Assembly: GCA_027475525.1 (NCBI GenBank)
Contig: JAMWFC010000090.1
Coordinates: 1,674,001 to 1,738,000 of the forward strand
Direction of reading: 5' to 3'
Source: Macrolepiota albuminosa
Taxonomy: Eukaryota; Basidiomycota; Agaricomycetes; Agaricales; Agaricaceae
Length of the DNA: 64,000 bases
Below the pieces are notes generated by a model. The model had not been told where the DNA came from. It saw only the letters and a list, made by a program, of their open reading frames with translations, and did not search any database. The position numbers and the translations under genes were made by a program. Shown here piece by piece: positions 42,161-52,190 of the stretch; the stretch's first letter is position 1, and the number at the start of each line of letters is the position of its first letter.

Positions 42161-42711
42161 ATGTCCGCACTTCCCATCGCTAGTATTCAGTGTTGGCAAC
42201 CCTGCACTTCCGCTACGTCATTGAGCGGCAGACGGATGAGGGAGATAGCGAACGTTGCGTTGTCTACAGTATCCAGTCGGTACTTCGATGTATTGACATG
42301 GGCGAACGTTACCGATCTGGTGTTCTGGTGAGTTTTTATGTAAGTTTTAGCATGTATAGGCAGTTTTCTAATGTCGGCTTTATATATTACTACTAGCTCT
42401 TATGCTCATAGAGACCGTAACACGCGACATCTCACGTTAAAGAGGTTCGACCGAGAAAGTTGTCTCGTCGTGGCTTTTCATTTATACCTGAGCGACGATG
42501 AGCAACAATTGGACGAAGCATACACTTATTCATATTCTGGAGCATCGTGTAGCTGGACAGCTCAGGGCATAACAGTAATGCACATCGTTCCGACTAGTGT
42601 AATTCATCATCACATTTTCAACACATCTTCGAGAGAAATAGTGAGTATTCCGTCTTCTAGTATTTCATAGTCTCATTTTGTTAGTGCGGGCACATTACAG
42701 ACCTCACATGA
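42161..42711 (+). CDS. Small three-exon gene, function unknown
   Basis: Exons 42161-42327, 42397-42640 and 42685-42711 join in one frame with GTGAGT donors and TAG acceptors, giving about 145 residues. It starts MSALPIASIQCWQPCTSATS and includes SYAHRDRNTRHLTLKRFDRE and DEAYTYSYSGASCSWTAQGI. No family recognised. It follows the USP-like ORF on the same strand after 1 kb and may belong to the same mobile unit. Confidence 0.45.
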
Positions 42712-43002
42712 GCGGAACGTATGTATTACATATGTATCTTCTATGTGAGTAAGTTTAATTCTAACGCTTACCGTGCCTTATAAGTTTCACAGATAATTTA
42801 ATTGTATTATCAATGCACTGTGTTTCACGGTTTATTGCAGTAAATACACACCGTATTTGTCTATCTACATACATGTATATATATTGTATTTAAACTTAGG
42901 AATATGTAACATAACAATAAATACTATACGTAAATAATTAAGTAACTTCATAATTAATACATATTATATAAGTGTTCGGTTGGACGGCCTGTTTACTTAG
43001 AC

Positions 43003-44846
43003 GAGCTACGATTCGTGCCTTCAGCACGAATTTCGTAGCTCATTGGGGGCTTCGCCCCCAAACCCCCCCCAACTAAGCCTCCACCCTAACCTCACTTCGT
43101 TCGGTTAGGGCTCCAAGTATGTATAGAGAACTCAGTGCTTATTCCCGGCCTCAACCTCACTTTGTTTGGTTAAGGCCTCGGCATTTCACAACTCAGTGCT
43201 TATTCAACTCAGTGCTTATTCCCGGCCTCAACCTCACTTTGTTTGGTTAAGGCCTCGGCATTTCACAACTCAGTGCTTATTCCCGGCCTCAACCTCACTT
43301 TGTTTGGTTAAGGCCTCGGCATTTCACAACTCAGTGCTTATTCCCGGCCTCAACCTCACTTTGTTTGGTTAAGGCCTCGGCATTTCACAACTCAGTGCTT
43401 ATTCCCGGCCTCAACCTCACTTTGTTCGGTTAAGGCCTCGGCATTTCACAACTCAGTGCTTATTCCCGGCCTCAACCTCACTTTGTTCGGTTAAGGCCTC
43501 GGCATTTCACAACTCAGTGCTTATTCCCGGCCTCAACCTCACTTTGTTCGGTTAAGGCCTCGGCATTTCACAACTCAGTGCTTATTCCCGGCCTCAACCT
43601 CACTTTGTTCGGTTAAGGCCTCGGCATTTCACAACTCAGTGCTTATTCCCGGCCTCAACCTCACTTTGTTCGGTTAAGGCCTCGGCATTTCACAACTCAG
43701 TGCTTATTCCCGGCCTCAACCTCACTTTGTTCGGTTAAGGCCTCGGCATTTCACAACTCAGTGCTTATTCCCGGCCTCAACCTCACTTTGTTCGGTTAAG
43801 GCCTCGGCATTTCACAACTCAGTGCTTATTCCCGGCCTCAACCTCACTTTGTTCGGTTAAGGCCTCGGCATTTCACAACTCAGTGCTTATTCCCGGCCTC
43901 AACCTCACTTTGTTCGGTTAAGGCCTCGGCATTTCACAACTCAGTGCTTATTCCCGGCCTCAACCTCACTTTGTTCGGTTAAGGCCTCGGCATTTCACAA
44001 CTCAGTGCTTATTCCCGGCCTCAACCTCACTTTGTTCGGTTAAGGCCTCAGCATTTCACAACTCAATGCTTATTCCCGGCCTCAACCTCTTCGGTTAAGG
44101 CCTCGGCATTTCACAACTCAGTGCTTTGATTCTAACCAAAAATCGCAAAATGATGCATACCAACACTCGCAAATACCGTTCAGTTAAGGCCTCGGCATTT
44201 CACAACTCAGTGCTTATTCCCGGCCTCAACCTCACTTTGTTCAGTTAAGGCCTCGGCATTTCACAACTCAGTGCTTATTCCCGGCCTCAACCTCACTTTG
44301 TTCGGTTAAGGCCTCGGCATTTCACAACTCAATGCTTATTCCCGGCCTCAACCTCACTTTGTTCGGTTAAGGCCTCCGCATTTCACAACTCAGTCCTCTT
44401 TCCACAACTCTCAAATCATTATTGTAAATTGAATTGAATTTTTCGGATTTTATTCAGCATTTATAAATCTTTAAAAAACTAAAAATCAGTATATTAGTAG
44501 CATTTGAATTTTTCCTCATTTTCTGGTGATTTTCCTGGAATTATTTGAGCATTTTCCACTAACATCTCCTGAAAAACAGAGCAATTGAATTTTTCTTGAA
44601 ATTTTCAGATTTCATTAAGGATTTATAAATCTCAGAAAAACTAAACTCAGTGTATCAGTAAGCCTTGAATTTTTTCTAATTTTTTTAGTGATTTTATCTG
44701 AATTTTTTAAGCATTATCTACCAACATTTATTCAAAACAGACCAAAAAGACAACTATTTGTCAGCCTTAGTCATTGATGACTCAGCTGACAAATTTTTAG
44801 TCATCACATCAAATTTCCACAAAAGTCGTCGCATATACTATAGATA
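43003..44846 (+). repeat. Unclassified repeat element, copy 1 (with expanded satellite)
   Basis: Begins with a perfect-stem hairpin (GCTACGA-TTCGTGC...GCACGAA..TCGTAGC), then TTGGGGGCTTCGCCCCCAA and CCCTAACC...GGTTAGGG hairpins, then the 61-bp satellite array, then an AT-rich tail (about 44400-44846) ending CTATAGAT. The same order recurs in copy 2, so the unit is one element. No protein is encoded. Confidence 0.6.
43143..44399 (+). repeat. 61-bp satellite array, each unit with a hairpin
   Basis: About 20 head-to-tail copies of a 61-bp unit (CCCGGCCTCAACCTCACTTT...CAGTGCTTATT). GGCCTCAACC and GGTTAAGGCC in each unit can pair around an 11-base loop. Early units read TTTGTTTGG and later ones TTTGTTCGG. 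One non-unit insert sits near 44127-44180. A 77-bp join at 43129-43282 lies at the array start, and true copy number cannot be trusted in a short-read assembly. Confidence 0.85.
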
Positions 44847-45689
44847 AGCTACGATTCGTGCCTTCAGCACGAATTTCGTAGCTCGTTGGGGGCTTTGCCC
44901 CCAAACCCCCCCCAACTAAGCCTCCACCCTAACCTCACTTCGTTCGGTTAGGGCTCCAAGTATGTATAGCTTTGCCCCCAAACCCCCCCCAACTAAGCCT
45001 CCACCCTAACCTCACTTCGTTCGGTTAGGGCTCCAAGTATGTATAGAAAACTCAATGCTCCCCCCCCAACTAAGCCTCCACCCTAACCTCACTTCGTTCG
45101 GTTAGGGCTCCAAGTATGTATAGAAAACTCAATGCTCATTCCTGGCCTCAACCGAACGAAGTGAGGTTGAGGCCTCCGCATTTCACAACTCAGTGCTCAT
45201 TCCTGGCCTCAACCTCACTTTGTTCGGTTAAGGCCTCCGCATTTCACAACTCTCAAAGCATTATTATAAGCTAAATTGAAATTTTCTTGAATCTTTTGGA
45301 TTTTATTCAGCATTTATAAATCTTTAAAAAATAAAAAATCAGTATATTAGTAGCCTTTGAATTTTTCCTGATTTTCTGGTGATTTTCCTGGAATTATTTG
45401 AGCATTTTCCACTAACATCTCCTGAAAAACAGAGCAATTGAATTTTTCTTGAAATTTTCAGATTCCTTTAAGCATTTATAAACCTCAAAAAATTCACAAT
45501 CAGTGTATCAGTAGCCTTTGAATTTTCCTTGATTTTTTGGTGATTTTCCTTGAACTTTCAAGCATTTTATACACACATCTACCAAAAAACAAACAAAAAA
45601 GGCAATTCTTTGTCAGCCTTAGTCAGAAATTGTCAAAACTGACTAAGCACATCATTCCCACGAAACAGTTGTCCCATATTATATAGATA
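44847..45689 (+). repeat. Unclassified repeat element, copy 2 (contracted satellite)
   Basis: Head-to-tail with copy 1. It has the same hairpins and the same AT-rich tail (about 45250-45689, ending ATATAGAT), but only one or two satellite units, one of which has its hairpin loop inverted (45141-45175). Two 77-bp duplications (44892-45045 and 44983-45136) inflate its front. Confidence 0.6.
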
Positions 45690-47700
45690 CCTCTCCTCTG
45701 CAGTTAGCGTGAATGCTGACGTGATAGCACCAAACCGGTCACGCAATTGCGCAACCTACGTGTATTGGTGTCAGAGGCAAAAGCTATCAGCTGACTACTA
45801 CTTATTTACAGGGCGAGGAGGAAGGGTTGACGAATAAACGAGTAAAATAAACTAATGAAGTATACTAGAGTTAAAACCCACGTGCAAGCACCTTAATAGG
45901 TCAGCAGATTTTCTGATGGAACATGTTTCTGGATCCAGCGGTTTCTTGTGGCATACTTTATATAACGTGACTTGATAGATCTACGGCAATCTCCGTGCAA
46001 CTCGTGAGCAGTTTGGTTGTCAGCATCCCGCTCTCATGGAGTCACTGAAACAGGCGCTGCTGACATTCAAAGTGCTAGGTACGTCTTCTCCCAACCACGA
46101 CCATATGCTTTAAAAAGATCATATAGTCTCACTAATGGATCATATGAAACCAGAACCAAATGCAGGTAAAGTCGTCATATAGTTGAATGGCTCTACATGT
46201 CTTTTAGGACTAGGCGAAACCGAAAGGCCCTGTTTCGTTATTCTGCTATATATCAATGAATCGAAGTCGCCGTTTCTGTTTGTTGCCCCTCCAACATCAT
46301 TCCACAAGTTAGTCTCTACTAGGTATTGGCAAAATATGACAATAAAGCAATCTAAACGCAGCCAGGGATGCAAAAGTCTGCCTGCCTTCCTTTGCCAACA
46401 GATAGTCCCTCACCAAACAATCTAGACGTCTCAGGCAGTACCTTTGTTTGTCCGCGCATAAACCTTGGGTATAGCCAGGACCGTTATCTTGGTATTAACT
46501 ATATGCCAGAGCTTGTAGAGGTCACTGCTTCGCATTATCCCAACCATACCATTGGCGTTGGTACTCATACTGATGAAGATTCATCTTACAACATTGCGTT
46601 CGAGTAGCTCCAGGCAACAGCCGAATATGTGTCATAATAGTTGGTCGTTAGTGGATGCGCTACAAGTCATGCACGCTGTGATTAAACGCCTGAAGCAATA
46701 TCGGTACGTGTATGTATACCGCAGCATGGCCACTCATCGGAACCTTTTTTTTTTTTGTGTGTATGTTTCTTTTTATGTTTTGGTCTCTTTTGTTTTCTTT
46801 TCCATATGTTTCTTTTTATGTTTTTTTTTTTTTGTGTGTATGTTTCTTTTTATGTTTTGGTCTCTTTTGTTTTCTTTTCCATATGTTTCTTTTTATGTTT
46901 TCTTTTTATTTATTATTCGTTTCTTTATTTATTTTTATCTTTGTGATTCGAATAATTTTATTATTATTGTTATTATTATTATTATAATCATTATTATAAT
47001 GTTTTTAGGTTGTACAGCAAAGCCTCCATCCGCGTGTGGACGCTCCAAGGACGACAAAGGGGCAAGCGTTCGTTTGAAGCTAACAAGAGAGACGCGGGCA
47101 GGTATTTGTAATAAATTGGTACGTTGGACTTATTGATTGTACTTCGAACTATTTTATTTCGATTTTAGATGAGCAGCAAAGCCTCTAGCTGCGTGCGGAC
47201 ACTCCAAAGACAACGTGGGGGTTAATGTTGGCTGTTTAAAGCCAGCAGGAGCCACACTTATGCATATATGTTACTGTCACGTGTGTATTCGACGCATCAC
47301 GGTGTCCTGGACATTGCTCAACCTGAGCACTGCTTTGAATGTCCATTCCCATCTTATAATGACCATGATTTGCTTGTCAAGTTCCAAACAATCATCCTAT
47401 GCAGTTTCCCGACCTATCGATGGCAATTCGTTGTATAAAATCGGAAAAAGGGAAAGCAGAAGGACCAGTGTGGTTCAGGGCATCAAGTACGTAGTTTTTG
47501 CCCCTTTTTTTTTGGCTCTGTTAAACTCACAGATGACCAGATATGCGCACGTGTATGTTATTCGAGCATTCGAGCGCATCAAAGGGGTTACAGGGAGGGT
47601 CAAGGAACTAAATGGTAACAAGGAACAGGTGAGTTGCCAGTTTTTGACGTAATTCGTCTAATAACACCCCTTTACAGGCCACGAATACGAAGCCGCGTCG
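45690..47700 (+). pseudogene. Degenerate coding fragments, unassigned
   Basis: Scattered plus-strand fragments look once-coding: MESLKQALLTFKVL (46036), NLGYSQDRYLGINYMPELVE followed by THTDEDSSYN (about 46464-46600), and HGVLDIAQPEHCFECPFPSY with a downstream segment (about 47300-47500). They are broken by stops, poly-T and TATTAT runs (46745-47000), and a 77-bp duplication (46745-46898). I cannot place them in a family; the HTD triplet alone is too little to call an iron oxygenase. Confidence 0.3.
46745..46898. repeat. 77-bp tandem duplication in T-rich DNA
   Basis: A T-run followed by GTGTGTATGTTTCTTTTTAT and further T-rich sequence is repeated with a 77-bp offset. The T-runs blur the exact edges. 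Confidence 0.8.
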
Positions 47701-47779
47701 TACAGGGATGTACTTATTATTGTACGGCGGTCGTGTTGACGCCAACACGTTCTACGCATACAGGGACGTTGTTGACAAC

Positions 47780-47850
47780 TGAATGTTTTTTTTTTTTTTT
47801 TTTTTTTTTTTGAAACATTTATGCCTTTTTTTGTTTTCTTTTTTTTTATG
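47780..47850. repeat. Poly-T tract
   Basis: A run of about 25 T near 47787-47811 followed by T-rich DNA. On the minus strand it is a poly-A end and could mark the 3' tail of a retroposed sequence; no partner feature was found. Confidence 0.5.
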
Positions 47851-48182
47851 TTATGATTACGGATACTGTTATATACGATTCGAACATTGAATATTATACA
47901 AACGTTGCCGGTATTTCTCCCTTCTGCGCTACCATGTCGCGCCGCGCTGGCAAGTCACACTAACGTGGTCACATTGACACTGCCACGTCACGTATTCAAC
48001 ACCCTATGCTGTAGGCCTCGGTCTCGTCGACGTTTTGATCAAATTCGGCAGGTAGATCTCGGTCACGCCGTGCTAGCAACGGCCCATACAAGCAAGTCTA
48101 TGAAAACAGGGATACACACCCCAATTATGATTGACATGAGGTCATACAAGGACCTTGAAGCCCTAACAAACTTGCAATTGGT

Positions 48183-48881
48183 GTGAAGAACACTGGGCTG
48201 CTCAGGACTGTGAGCAGTTGCCTGAGAATGCATACGTTGTCGGTGTCTTTTCAGAATCTCAAAGGCCTACCAAAGTCGAAGGAGGAAATAGTGGCAAAAT
48301 CACTAGCAGAAGAGGCACTCCAAAAAGATGATATAATGACACTACCTCCGATTCTTACAGAGCTACACCTCACAGGAGCCAAGCTATCAAAGATTACGCA
48401 AGCTATAGCATACAGAGCCATAAGAACAAACATGGAGACCCTGACCAGAGCAACAAAAAAGATGATGGAGGATGTAAAACGTGAAGTAAGCAAGGTGAAC
48501 AAAAGTGGGCCCAGCGATAGGCAGGTGTGGCTGAGCCTACGTGACAAAGACCTACCAAAACTGATGAGGATTTTTCTATGAAAATGCATGCACAATGCTT
48601 ATAAGGTTGGCTCTTACTGGGATCGGCTGTCTATGGTCCCAGAACTGTGCAGCAGACATAAGTGCATCCATGGCAACATGGTGGACTTCCTAAATCACAT
48701 TATCTCCAAATGCTCTACCGCAGGGCAAGGAATTATATGGGAAAGCATTAGTAATATCTGGAAGAATAAGACAGGGAAGACGATACCTAAACCAAATATT
48801 GCCACAGTCCTGGGATGCATAAAAATGAGAATCAAGGATAATGATGGGTACCACTCACAGGGACTATCATGGTTACACTAA
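48183..48881 (+). mobile_element. LINE (non-LTR) remnant, reverse-transcriptase zinc-binding tail
   Basis: One frame broken once by TGA at 48579-48581. It reads LRDKDLPKLMRIFL, stop, KCMHNAYKVGSYWDRLS, then C-x3-H-x-C-like CSRHKCIHGNMVDFLNHII, CSTAGQGIIWE and IWKNKTGKTIPKPN. This order (K.MH.AY..G.YW, C..C...E...HI...C) is the zf-RVT tail after RNase H in fungal LINEs. The TGA stands at a position normally Trp. The polymerase is absent, so this is a 5'-truncated dead copy, as usual for LINEs. Confidence 0.6.
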
Positions 48882-49236
48882 GATGTGTGTAGATCATCTT
48901 TCAATAGATAGATCCAGAAAGGTAAAAAAAGATGCCTCAGAAAACCCAACCATGTCACAACCGACGACACCTCGTGCCCATGCGCCAGACTCGAGGAAGG
49001 AGAAAAGGATGAGGCAAGGCAGGGGAGAAAGGAAAGAAACTAAATTTATAGGTTGAGCCATGTCGGGACACGAGATCTTATAGCTTCGAAAACTGCCAGC
49101 ACGAATTTCTGTTGGGCTACGACTGCGCTAGACACGTGCACCACTTCAGTGTCGAGTAGTTTTTCACCGTCACGGTGCGCCATCAAACTTTATCTTTCTT
49201 TGCTATAAAAGCATTACAGATCTAACTTGAGACATG
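48882..49236. other. Spacer after the LINE remnant, with a duplicated piece of Maf
   Basis: Bases about 48907-48950 match about 49273-49316 in the last exon of the Maf gene with few differences (shared AGATCCAGAAAGGTAAA and AAACCCAACCA). The rest shows no gene. Confidence 0.5.
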
Positions 49237-50292
49237 TCAGACATCGAGAAAGTCAGGATCGTCTTCTAGTAGTAGATCCAGAAAGGTAAAGAAAGATGCC
49301 GCAGGAAACCCAACCACATTATAATAGTCACCCTCGATCTTACGAACCAGAAGGCCTCCCAGTCCCTGATTATCGATCTTAAGCAAAAGGAACGATAAAC
49401 CAAACAGGAAAATGACCTGGATAGCAAAACCGCCGGCTCGATCAAGACCTTCACCGCTCTCGACATAGGCTTCCACCACGTGGCGAGGATTATCTGAGAA
49501 ATATACCAGAGTTCGTTCATCCATGAATCTTTGAAAGATCGACTTCAGAACATAATCGAAAGCAGACACCAAACCAATCACTTCATTTGGTATCCAGGAG
49601 CAGTCAAAATTGGATATACTGTAAAAAGCGCAAGCAGTGATTCCATTTGAGCCAGAAAGTCGAGTGATTATTGTAACTTACCCACCACAACACCAGTCAC
49701 GACCTCACAGACACCTCCGTTCATGTCAAGCAGCATACGAAGGTTGTCTTCCTTCGAGACCGGTTTTTCTAGTAGTTCCTGATTATGACTTGGAAGCACT
49801 GAATATGAAACATCGGAGGTAGACGGCTGGACATGGGTCAAGACCACCGTGTCAGCTGGCCATCACCTTCGTAAACACACTCTGGAGTGAAGAATTCTAT
49901 CAACTGACCAGCAATTACAAGGTCTGGTGGATTATCAGGGTCTTCGACCTGTAGTTCATTAGATAAATACGCGCAAGCTCATGAGAGGACGCACCACCAA
50001 TCTTTCATACACCTCAACGGCCTTGTGTGTCGCCGTTGCAACTGGATATTCGTGGATATCAGGAAACGAGCTAGGCGGCAAGTTCTCTTCAAATTTGGAG
50101 GGGACAATATCCGGTGCAAGCCCCTAGAAAATCCTGTGAGTTTTCGTAGGTCGATCAGTAAGGGTCAGCACGTACAAATGTACGTAGGATCTCTTGCCTT
50201 CTTGGGCTGTTGGATGCAAGAACAATCCGTTTTCCTTCCAATTTCTTGATAATTGGAAGTTTCAATGCAGTCGGTAAAATATGGCTGGGCAT
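49237..50292 (-). CDS. Maf/HAM1-like nucleotide pyrophosphatase
   Basis: Complete multi-exon gene. Exon 1 (50292-50176, 39 codons) ends KRIVLASNSPRRQEILRTF, the Maf signature SNSPRRxEIL. Exon 2 starts at 50123 with GLAPDIVPSKFEENLPPSSF. Later exons give VIAADTVV, LEKPVSKEDNLRMLLDMNGG, VCEVVTGVVV and YPILTAPGYQMK, then AYVESGEGLDRAGGFAIQ and KIEGDYYNVVGFPAASF, ending LLEDDPDFLDV at 49237. Introns are about 40-60 bp with GT...AG ends. The catalytic Asp of AADTVV and the Arg pair are present. Maf proteins hydrolyse modified or canonical nucleoside triphosphates to monophosphates in the cytosol, limiting misincorporation. It lies head-to-head with HUS1, 139 bp between starts. Confidence 0.88.
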
Positions 50293-50431
50293 CGTTGTGT
50301 CGATGAGGTTTACAGTCTTCGATAATTACGATCACGTGCGTTTTGCGTGGTTGTGCTCATGTGCGTTCATTACTGTCAGGCATGGTTAGGTTACCTCAGA
50401 CTCTTACCGATAGCTTTATTCCTTAGCGAAA
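50293..50431. promoter_or_regulatory. Divergent promoter shared by Maf and HUS1
   Basis: Only 139 bp separate the two start codons, so both genes must use this region or parts of each other's 5' ends. It has GATTACGATCACGTGCG with an E-box-like CACGTG, and repeated GTGCGTT. No TATA box is obvious. Confidence 0.55.
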
Positions 50432-51586
50432 ATGCGCTTCAGAACGTCAGTTGCGAACGTCGACACCTTTTTTAGTAAGCATTTCGAGGCCGGAACATAC
50501 GTTCCGCGTTTAACAAGAAATAATGGCTAGAAATCATTCAATCCATCGAAAAACTCCAGAAAAAATGCGTAATTAGGTTCACGGAAACGAACATGCACAT
50601 AATATGCAATCACGACGCAAATGAGGGCGGAATTCAGGTCTGGTCGTACGTTTTATGTCTTCCTACAGTACTCTCGCTCAAACAGGACCTGATTACAGAC
50701 AGATCAAGGTTGATGCATTATTTTCTGGATATCGCATACAATCCAACGCCGACAATGAGATAACGATGGCGATCAACTCTGAAGCTCTGCTCGCAGCTCT
50801 TAAGTCTGCCTCCTCGTCTAGCACATCAGCATACCAGACAGAGGAAGTCATCGTGAAGCTTGCGAAGAAAAACGGCCAAGCTGTGCTCACATTTGAAATT
50901 ACTAGCTTAACAAGAGTTGGGCGTAAGGTCCGTGTGTCGCATGACGTGAAGATAGAAGTCATGCGACCTGCAGAGGTCGCGAGAATGAATGAACCGATGT
51001 GTCCTGAGCCCGATGTGAGTCACTCTATCTGAATTTATTTCTCGTGTGTCGCGAATGCTGTCCCCCTGCAGGTGCACATCTTGTTGCCGCCGTTGCAGAA
51101 ATTACGGACCGTCGTTGATAGAATGAAAATCATGTCGGATATTCTTGCTGTTCGGGCGAATAATAATGGCGTTCTTCGGTTGTCAATCAACACTGAAACA
51201 GTCAAGGTCGATACAGAGTGGAAAGGCTGTACTAACCCGCGAAGTGCGTTCGAATATCTAATTCGTCGGATTCCTTCTGAGAAATACCTGCGACCCAGCT
51301 CAAAATAAAGAAGAGCCTGAAGAGACGCGAGACCAAGACGAACTCTTCAGTGTTTTAGTTTCTATCCGGAGCTTCCTAAAGTTTTTGAGCAGCCATGTGG
51401 TTTCAACTACGACGATTGCATGTAAGTCAAATCCAGGCTCGACGATTTCTCCATATGAACATGCGAATCGCTACAGGCATTTGCCAAAATCATTGCATGA
51501 TACTTTACGTCTACATTGGTGATGTTGCTGATGCGGGAGGAGTGCTGACTTTCTACATTCCTGCGATTATTGACGATGAAATATGA
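50432..51586 (+). CDS. HUS1: HUS1 checkpoint clamp subunit
   Basis: Six exons join in frame: 50432-50474, 50531-50645, 50699-51014, 51072-51243, 51299-51421, 51477-51586, giving 292 residues, close to the family length of about 280-290. The start MRFRTSVANVDTFF is followed by IIQSIEKLQKKCVIRFTETN and MHIICNHDANEGGIQVW, then IQSNADNEITMAINSEALLA, LTFEI, and after the linker VHILLPPLQKLRTVVDRMK, ILAVRANNNGVLRLSI and TEWKGCTNP. The end is SHVVSTTTIACICQNHCMIL and GGVLTFYIPAIIDDEI. HUS1 forms the Rad9-Rad1-Hus1 ring that is loaded at damaged DNA in the nucleus and helps activate the ATR-type checkpoint kinase. No break or odd residue seen. Confidence 0.95.
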
Positions 51587-52190
51587 GCTTTAGAGAATTT
51601 GTACATTGATTTTTTTTATACCCCAATCCAAGGATACCCGTCTTTCGCAAGCACATACCTCCGGAAAGCGATCGGGCGCAATGCGTCTGGTTCCGAGCAC
51701 GTGGTAGCCAGAGGCGTCCACCAACTTCAACATACAATATCACCTGAATTACAGAACTAGATCAGATCAAGAAGTGGAAGGAGTGCGTTTATGTTGCATG
51801 GGCTTCGGTGCTCAGATAAAACGTGATATTTCTGTCGCTCTAATGCCATTTGAAAACTATGGAGAAAAAGCCTAGACTGATAAAGACAATCAAATACCAC
51901 GAGTACGATTTATGTTCGCATTGGTGGCATCACTGGCAGGTGGAGGGGAGTGCCGACATTCAATATTCCTACAAGTATTGACGTAGGAAGAGAACTTGTA
52001 CAACACCTGTTGTTTACGGTCTTGTTAATGACAAGACTACCTTGAAGAGAATAACGTGATAAAAATAGTGATGTAATGGTGGTTTATGTCTGAGGCCTGG
52101 AACGTGAGGAAAGCGTGAAGGAACTGGCACTAAGATATCAACAATGATAACCTAGATGCAGACAGCACCTACATATACAGTTGATGGATC
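51587..52190. other. Convergent intergenic region between HUS1 and PIG-X
   Basis: No open frame, repeat or RNA gene recognised. It must contain the 3' ends of both convergent genes. Confidence 0.5.

Noticed and set aside
43143..44399. Regularly spaced repeats resembling a CRISPR array
   Set aside because: Units are contiguous 61-bp satellites with no variable spacers, no cas genes, and the DNA is fungal.
43060..45115. TTAGGG-like bases (GGTTAGGG) suggesting telomere
   Set aside because: They occur once per unit as one arm of a CCCTAACC/GGTTAGGG hairpin and are not in tandem hexamers.
46560..46600. THTDEDS as the H-x-D motif of a TET/JBP or other iron oxygenase
   Set aside because: Only one triplet is visible, surrounding frames are broken, and no second His region or strand pattern could be aligned.
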